The notes under the pieces are model-generated. The model saw nothing but the letters and a program-made list of their open reading frames with translations. It did no database searches and was not told where the DNA came from. Both the position numbers and the translations under genes were made by a program. From JASGDC01 sp047605865 (GTDB taxonomy: Bacteria > Actinomycetota > Actinomycetes > Actinomycetales > Micrococcaceae): 19,636 nucleotides of DNA. Below are positions 15,425 through 19,636 of this stretch, piece after piece; within the stretch, counting starts at the first letter, position 1; each line of letters begins with the position of its first letter. The DNA lies in assembly GCA_047605865.1 (NCBI GenBank), contig JASGFC010000027.1:1-19636 (forward strand), read 5' to 3'.

Positions 15425-17215
15425 ATGGCTCAACATCAGGATTCAACTCAAAGAAATCTTCCATATCAAGATTCTACTTTGCCTGTTGAAAAGCGAGTAT
15501 CTGACCTCTTGTCACGCATGACTCTTGAAGACAAAGCTGGCATGATGTTTCACTCCATGATTGGCTATGATGATCCTACAGTTGCTAATGAACAATTTGC
15601 GTTACCTGCAATGGATAGCTTAATTACCACTAAAAAGATTAATCATTTTAATGTTATTGGTAATCCTGGTTCTACTCGACAAATGGTTGAGTGGTACAAC
15701 AAGGTGCAAGAAATTGCAGGCGCAAATGAACTAGCTATACCTGTTTCAATCTCCTCGGATCCACGTCATAGCTTTACTGACAACCCCTTGTCAGCTCTCA
15801 TGACAGCAGAATTTAGCCAATGGCCAGAACCCCTTGGCATGTCTGCAATTAACAGTGAAGATGTTATGGAAGAGTTCGGCGATATTGCACGGCAAGAATA
15901 TAATGCTGTAGGTATCCGCGTTGCACTACACCCACAAATTGACATTGCAACAGATCCACGATGGGGTCGCACTAACGGTACATTTGGTGAAGATCCCAAG
16001 CGCGTGACAAAGCTTGGTGTTGCTTACGTTAAAGGTTTCCAAGGTGAAAATTTTGGTGAAGAATCAGTGTCAACAATGGTTAAGCACTTCCCTGGTGGTG
16101 GACCACAAAAAGACGGTGAAGACCCTCATTTTTCCTATGGTAAAGAGCAAATTTATCCAGGAAATAACTTCGATGAGCACCTAGAACCTTTCAAAGCTGT
16201 ATTCAAGGTTGGAGCTCGCCAAGTGATGCCCTACTACGGTATGCCTGTTGGAACAAAGTATGAAGAAGTTGGCTTCGGGTTTAATAAGGGCATTATCACT
16301 GATTTACTCCGTAAACAGCTTGGGTACGATGGTATTGTCTGTACTGACTGGGGCTTATTTACTGATAGCGATATTATGGGTAAACCGCTTCCAGCACGTG
16401 CATGGGGCGTAGAAAAACTTGATCGTTCTGCACGAATGTTGAAATCACTTGAAGCTGGCGCAGACCAGTTCGGCGGCGAGCACTGCCCTGAAGTTCTTGT
16501 TGAACTTGTTAAATCAGGTAAAACAAGTGAAGCTCGTCTTGATGAGTCTGTTGCACGATTACTCAAAGAAAAATTCCTGTTGGGACTCTTTGATGATAAA
16601 CGTCAACTTGATGTTACAGCTGCTGAAAAAATTGTTGGTAATGATAAATTCAAAGCTGCAGGTCTAGAAGCTCAAAAAGCATCCCTAACTCTTTTAACTA
16701 ATAAAGGTAGCAATGGCGAAGCAATTTTGCCATTACAAGACGGCATCAAAGTGTATCTTGAAGATATTCCAGCAGAATCTCTTCAAGATTATGCAACAGT
16801 CGTGGATAAACCAGAGGATGCCGATGTTGCCATTTTGCGCCAGAAAGCACCTTATGAACCACGGGAGGGATTCCTTGAGTCGATGTTCCATGCTGGCTCA
16901 ATTGACTTCTCTGATGATGTTGCAAATCATATCAACGAGATTGCAGCAAAAGTTCCTACCATTGTTGATCTTTATTTAGATCGTCCAGCGATTCTGACAA
17001 AGTTTGCAGACAATGTTAATGCAATTATCTGTAATTATGGTGCTTCTGATGAAGCAATCTTTGAGGTCATGTTTGGTAAAGCAGAGCCTAAAGGTTCATT
17101 GCCTTTTGATATGCCAAGTTCAATGCAGGCAGTTAAAGCTAACAAAGCAGATGTGCCCTTCGATACAAAAGACCCGTTATTCCAACATGGTCATGGTCTA
17201 GGCTATAAGAACTAA
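15425..17215 (+). CDS. Glycoside hydrolase family 3 protein (enzyme 2)
   Basis: A 596-aa GH3 protein with no signal peptide and no fibronectin III domain, distinct from enzyme 1. The barrel shows VSISSDPRHSF (107-117), the motif ATDPRWGRTNGTFGEDP (175-191), KHFPGGG (220-226) and nucleophile Asp308 in CTDWG. Between KHFPGGG and the nucleophile lies a segment with GEDPHFSYG and MPYYGMP, typical of a less-studied GH3 branch. The second domain contains LRQKAPYEPREGF (471-483), where Glu478 or Glu481 might supply the acid/base, but this is unsure. It follows the MFS gene by 27 nt and precedes PTS EIIB by 101 nt, so it may belong to either transcript. It could act on oligosaccharides from the permease or, more speculatively, on phosphorylated PTS products. 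Confidence 0.88.
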   Translation: MAQHQDSTQRNLPYQDSTLPVEKRVSDLLSRMTLEDKAGMMFHSMIGYDDPTVANEQFALPAMDSLITTKKINHFNVIGNPGSTRQMVEWYNKVQEIAGANELAIPVSISSDPRHSFTDNPLSALMTAEFSQWPEPLGMSAINSEDVMEEFGDIARQEYNAVGIRVALHPQIDIATDPRWGRTNGTFGEDPKRVTKLGVAYVKGFQGENFGEESVSTMVKHFPGGGPQKDGEDPHFSYGKEQIYPGNNFDEHLEPFKAVFKVGARQVMPYYGMPVGTKYEEVGFGFNKGIITDLLRKQLGYDGIVCTDWGLFTDSDIMGKPLPARAWGVEKLDRSARMLKSLEAGADQFGGEHCPEVLVELVKSGKTSEARLDESVARLLKEKFLLGLFDDKRQLDVTAAEKIVGNDKFKAAGLEAQKASLTLLTNKGSNGEAILPLQDGIKVYLEDIPAESLQDYATVVDKPEDADVAILRQKAPYEPREGFLESMFHAGSIDFSDDVANHINEIAAKVPTIVDLYLDRPAILTKFADNVNAIICNYGASDEAIFEVMFGKAEPKGSLPFDMPSSMQAVKANKADVPFDTKDPLFQHGHGLGYKN

Positions 17216-17316
17216 AATTCTCAAATCCTGAACTCAATACCAAGCTCTAATCATTACATCAGTGATAAACTAAAAGCAGACCAATAGTGGTTGTTTACAC
17301 AAAAAAGGATATAAAA

Positions 17317-17637
17317 ATGAAAAAAGCATTAATAATTTGTGCAGCAGGTATGTCATCATCAATGATGGCCAAAAAAGTAACTGAATACCTACAGGGTAAA
17401 GGTGAAGATATCGAACTAGACGCAGTTTCAGTTTCTGAAGGTGAAGAAAAAATGCGCAATAAGGAATACGACCTCTACCTTATTAGCCCTCAGACTACTA
17501 TGCATCTAGATAAATTCAAAGAAATTGGTGCTGAAGTTGGAGCTCCTGTTGTGAGCATCCCTTTCCCAGCTTATGTACCAGTACCAACTGGAATCGAAAA
17601 GCTAGCTACTCTTGTTGAAGAAAATATCAACGGTTAA
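17317..17637 (+). CDS. PTS lactose/cellobiose-family EIIB component
   Basis: A 106-aa cytoplasmic phosphocarrier. It opens with the IIB phosphorylation loop: MKKALIICAAGMSSSMMAKK, with Cys8 as the phosphorylated residue in CxxGMSSS, and continues with the Rossmann-like fold (YDLYLISPQ; VVSIPFPAY). It passes phosphate from EIIA to the sugar during uptake. A GTG ten codons upstream would lengthen the frame, but AAAAAGGAT lies directly before the ATG at 17317, and the cysteine near residue 8 fits that start. It opens the order EIIB, EIIA, membrane protein, EIIC, like cel loci of Gram-positive bacteria. The 101-nt upstream gap shows no clear promoter. Confidence 0.93.
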   Translation: MKKALIICAAGMSSSMMAKKVTEYLQGKGEDIELDAVSVSEGEEKMRNKEYDLYLISPQTTMHLDKFKEIGAEVGAPVVSIPFPAYVPVPTGIEKLATLVEENING

Positions 17638-17649
17638 TTTGGACTTTAA

Positions 17650-18018
17650 ATGTCTGACAATACTAAAAACACTGAAAAAGCACAGCAAAATAGCAGTACC
17701 AGTGAAGAAATTCAGGTAGTTTCTTTCGATCTTATCGTTCATAGCGGTCAAGCGCGCACTTTAGTGCATAAAGCAATGAAATCTATGCGAGCAGGAGACT
17801 TTGACGAAGCCCAGAAATATCTTGATGAGGCTGAAGAAGAACTTCTTGATGCGCATAAATCTCAAACAAAGTTACTTCAGGAATACGCTGGTGGTAAAAA
17901 AATTGAGATGGAAATTATCTTAGTGCATGCACAAGATCACCTCATGACAACGATGACACTACGAGAAGTTGCTGTTGAAATGATGTTTATTTATCAGGAA
18001 CTAGCTAAGAAAAACTAG
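17650..18018 (+). CDS. PTS lactose/cellobiose-family EIIA component
   Basis: A 122-aa all-helical EIIA of the PTS Lac family, which works as a trimer in the cytoplasm and hands phosphate from HPr to EIIB. The active site VHAQDHLMT has phospho-accepting His93 and the trimer-core metal ligand Asp96. The core starts at about residue 25 (FDLIVHSGQAR); the first 22 residues are Ser/Asn/Gln-rich and longer than usual for the family. GGA six nucleotides upstream is a weak ribosome-binding site, and the gene lies 12 nt after EIIB, so translation may be coupled. Confidence 0.93.
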   Translation: MSDNTKNTEKAQQNSSTSEEIQVVSFDLIVHSGQARTLVHKAMKSMRAGDFDEAQKYLDEAEEELLDAHKSQTKLLQEYAGGKKIEMEIILVHAQDHLMTTMTLREVAVEMMFIYQELAKKN

Positions 18019-18025
18019 AACCCTC

Positions 18026-18529
18026 ATGAAAGATAGTGAAAAAAGAGCATTAGAAAAAAGTCAGAAAGAAGCTGGCTTGAAAAACATGTACTTTAATCGT
18101 TATCTTCTCATCAGATATATAGTTGCAACGCTCTTCTTTGCGAATCTATACTGGGTGATATTTTTATCAGCTGCTGGGACTATTTGGGCTATACTACCTT
18201 TCGGCATGCTGGCCTTTTTAGTCCTGGTTTTAGCTGAACAAATAAGAATTTATACTCAACATTCAAATCAAGTTCCGCAACTCAAAGCGTACTCTTACTT
18301 GCAGTTATTCCTCAATACCTGTTTGTTGCCTACTTTATCAACATCACTTTTTACTAAGCTTTTTCCTTTTGCTGCAAATGATTCAAGCGGAAAAACCTTC
18401 ATCTTGGTGCTACTTCTACTTGGAATTTTTCTCAGTGGTGTACTCATCAGAAAAATTTATCTGATTCAGTCAAACCAAGATAAACAGTTTTATCGTATTG
18501 AAGAATACAAAAAAGCTATCAGAATTTAA
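18026..18529 (+). CDS. Small membrane protein encoded within the PTS operon
   Basis: A 167-aa protein with four predicted membrane segments (about 28-46, 49-67, 88-108 and 124-142), a charged N-terminus and a charged C-terminus. It starts 7 nt after EIIA stops and ends 31 nt before EIIC, so it is translated as part of the PTS operon. Proteins with a similar FNRYLLIRY...FANLYW stretch accompany cellobiose PTS genes in Gram-positive bacteria as far as I recall, sometimes labelled PTS subunits although they carry no phosphorylation site. No active residue was seen. A role in assembly or modulation of EIIC is possible but unproven. No good ribosome-binding site precedes the ATG, consistent with coupling to EIIA. 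Confidence 0.85.
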   Translation: MKDSEKRALEKSQKEAGLKNMYFNRYLLIRYIVATLFFANLYWVIFLSAAGTIWAILPFGMLAFLVLVLAEQIRIYTQHSNQVPQLKAYSYLQLFLNTCLLPTLSTSLFTKLFPFAANDSSGKTFILVLLLLGIFLSGVLIRKIYLIQSNQDKQFYRIEEYKKAIRI

Positions 18530-18560
18530 AACTTTATAAAAGAATAGAAAGGTTATTACT

Positions 18561-19636
18561 ATGGAAAAGGTCTTTGGAATCTTAGAGAATTCTTTAATGA
18601 AGCCGATGGGCAAGATTTCTCAATTTAAAATTGTAAGGGCTGTTATGGCAGCCGGCATGGCTAGCATCCCCTTCACCATTGTAGGTTCCATGTTCTTGGT
18701 ATTCAATATTTTGCCGTTAACATTCCCAGGACTACAAGGATTCTACAACAAAACATTTGCTAACTTTAGCGATCTATATATGGTTGCGAACTTTGCAACT
18801 GTGGGTATTTTGGCAATTTATTTCTGTCTGGTTATTGGCTATGAGTTAACTCGTATTGCTCAAGACGAAGAAAAATTGAATGTAAACCCATTAAATGGTG
18901 CACTACTTTCTCTCTTCGCATTCTTCATGTGTCTACCACAGTTTACTAAGGGTAGCGGAAAGATTACATTAGCAAATGATACAAAAGATTCAGGCAATAT
19001 GCTGGTTGAAGGTATCCAATTTGCTGGAAGTGGCATTACTCGCCTCGGTACTGCTGGTATCTTCACGGCTATTATTATGGCAATTGTAGCTACAAACCTA
19101 TACATTCTTTGTGTGCGTCGTAATTGGGTCATTAAGATGCCTGATACTGTACCTCCTGGTGTAGCACGTTCATTCACAGCATTGATTCCAGCTTTTATCA
19201 TTGCGTTTACAGTACTGATTATTAACGGTATTTTGAACCTCATGGGTACCGATATTTATGAAATCATCTCCATCCCATTCGCCTTCGTGCAGTACATTAC
19301 CAATAGCTGGTTAGGCATCATGGTAATCATGTTCTTAATTAGTGCTTTGTGGATTGTAGGTATTCACGGTGCAAACATTATTAGTGCATTCATTACTCCA
19401 ATCACTTTGACTAATATGCAGTTGAACCAGCATGGAGCAAATATTCCATTCGCAGGAGAGTTTAATAACTCATTCGCAATTTTAGGTGGTTCAGGTGCAA
19501 CGCTTGGTCTTACCATTTTTATTGCAACAATGGCTAAATCCTCACAACTTAAAGTGCTAGGTAAGGCAGCTATAGTACCGTCAATATTCAACATTAACGA
19601 GCCAATTATCTTCGGTTTGCCAATTGTATATAACCC
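18561..19636 (+). CDS. PTS lactose/cellobiose-family EIIC permease (3' end outside window)
   Basis: The ATG at 18561, with AGAAAGG eight nucleotides upstream, opens an uninterrupted frame of 358 codons to the window end. The protein begins MEKVFGILENSLMKPMGKI and has many membrane segments. It carries the two signatures of the chitobiose/cellobiose EIIC fold: GIHGAN (267-272) and NINEPIIFG (344-352), whose His and Glu (His269, Glu347) correspond to the residues that contact the sugar 6-OH in the bacterial ChbC structure. It would translocate a beta-disaccharide while EIIB phosphorylates it. Usual family length is about 430-450 aa, so some 80 residues are missing at the edge. Confidence 0.93.
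   Translation, partial: MEKVFGILENSLMKPMGKISQFKIVRAVMAAGMASIPFTIVGSMFLVFNILPLTFPGLQGFYNKTFANFSDLYMVANFATVGILAIYFCLVIGYELTRIAQDEEKLNVNPLNGALLSLFAFFMCLPQFTKGSGKITLANDTKDSGNMLVEGIQFAGSGITRLGTAGIFTAIIMAIVATNLYILCVRRNWVIKMPDTVPPGVARSFTALIPAFIIAFTVLIINGILNLMGTDIYEIISIPFAFVQYITNSWLGIMVIMFLISALWIVGIHGANIISAFITPITLTNMQLNQHGANIPFAGEFNNSFAILGGSGATLGLTIFIATMAKSSQLKVLGKAAIVPSIFNINEPIIFGLPIVYN

Noticed and set aside
17287..17316. GTG start ten codons upstream for EIIB
   Set aside because: The Shine-Dalgarno sequence AAAAAGGAT lies inside that extension and directs the ATG at 17317; the catalytic Cys position also fits the shorter form.

Overview
The window looks like chromosome of a low-G+C (about 40% by eye) member of the Actinomycetota. 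Four things point there: a type IA topoisomerase of actinobacterial layout (C-terminal GRFGxYI repeats and a Lys/Arg-rich tail, no Cys4 zinc fingers), an MrfA/SftH-like helicase with a DUF1998-type C-terminus, an AcuC deacetylase, and a 32-codon bS22 (AURKAIP1/COX24-type) protein. Genus cannot be fixed from sequence alone. No tRNA, rRNA, CRISPR array, insertion sequence or phage gene was found.

Layout. (1) 1-34: the first 11 codons of a leftward gene. It is preceded (127-154, minus strand) by a TTGACA / 16-nt / TACTGT promoter whose spacer contains a run of ten G, a typical arrangement for a phase-variable promoter. Next to it, 158-313 holds a long imperfect inverted repeat with internal direct repeats. 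(2) 332-3621 (minus): an apparent operon of two tandemly duplicated 164-aa membrane proteins followed by the helicase. (3) 3743-7491 (plus): trhO (tRNA U34 hydroxylation), probably leaderless, then topA. (4) 7561-9601 (minus): a TrkH/KtrB channel and TrkA/KtrA regulator overlapping by 8 nt, convergent with topA across a hairpin and divergent from acuC across two abutting palindromes. (5) 9674-11480 (plus): acuC, an ArsR-type regulator (start revised to 10955), the bS22 gene and a strong intrinsic terminator. (6) 11637-end (plus): a beta-glucoside locus with GH3 enzyme 1, an MFS permease, GH3 enzyme 2, then PTS EIIB, EIIA, a small membrane protein and EIIC of the lactose/cellobiose (chitobiose) family, EIIC being cut by the window end.

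How they work together. The right-hand third appears to take up and split beta-linked disaccharides or oligosaccharides. Both GH3 proteins lack signal peptides and so are probably cytoplasmic, which fits import through the MFS permease followed by intracellular hydrolysis. The PTS would deliver phosphorylated sugar, yet no GH1 or GH4 phospho-glycosidase is visible, so either it lies beyond the window or a GH3 has that role. The left and middle parts are housekeeping (DNA topology and repair, tRNA modification, K+ homeostasis, ribosome). The most unusual signal is the homopolymer-bearing promoter at the left edge.
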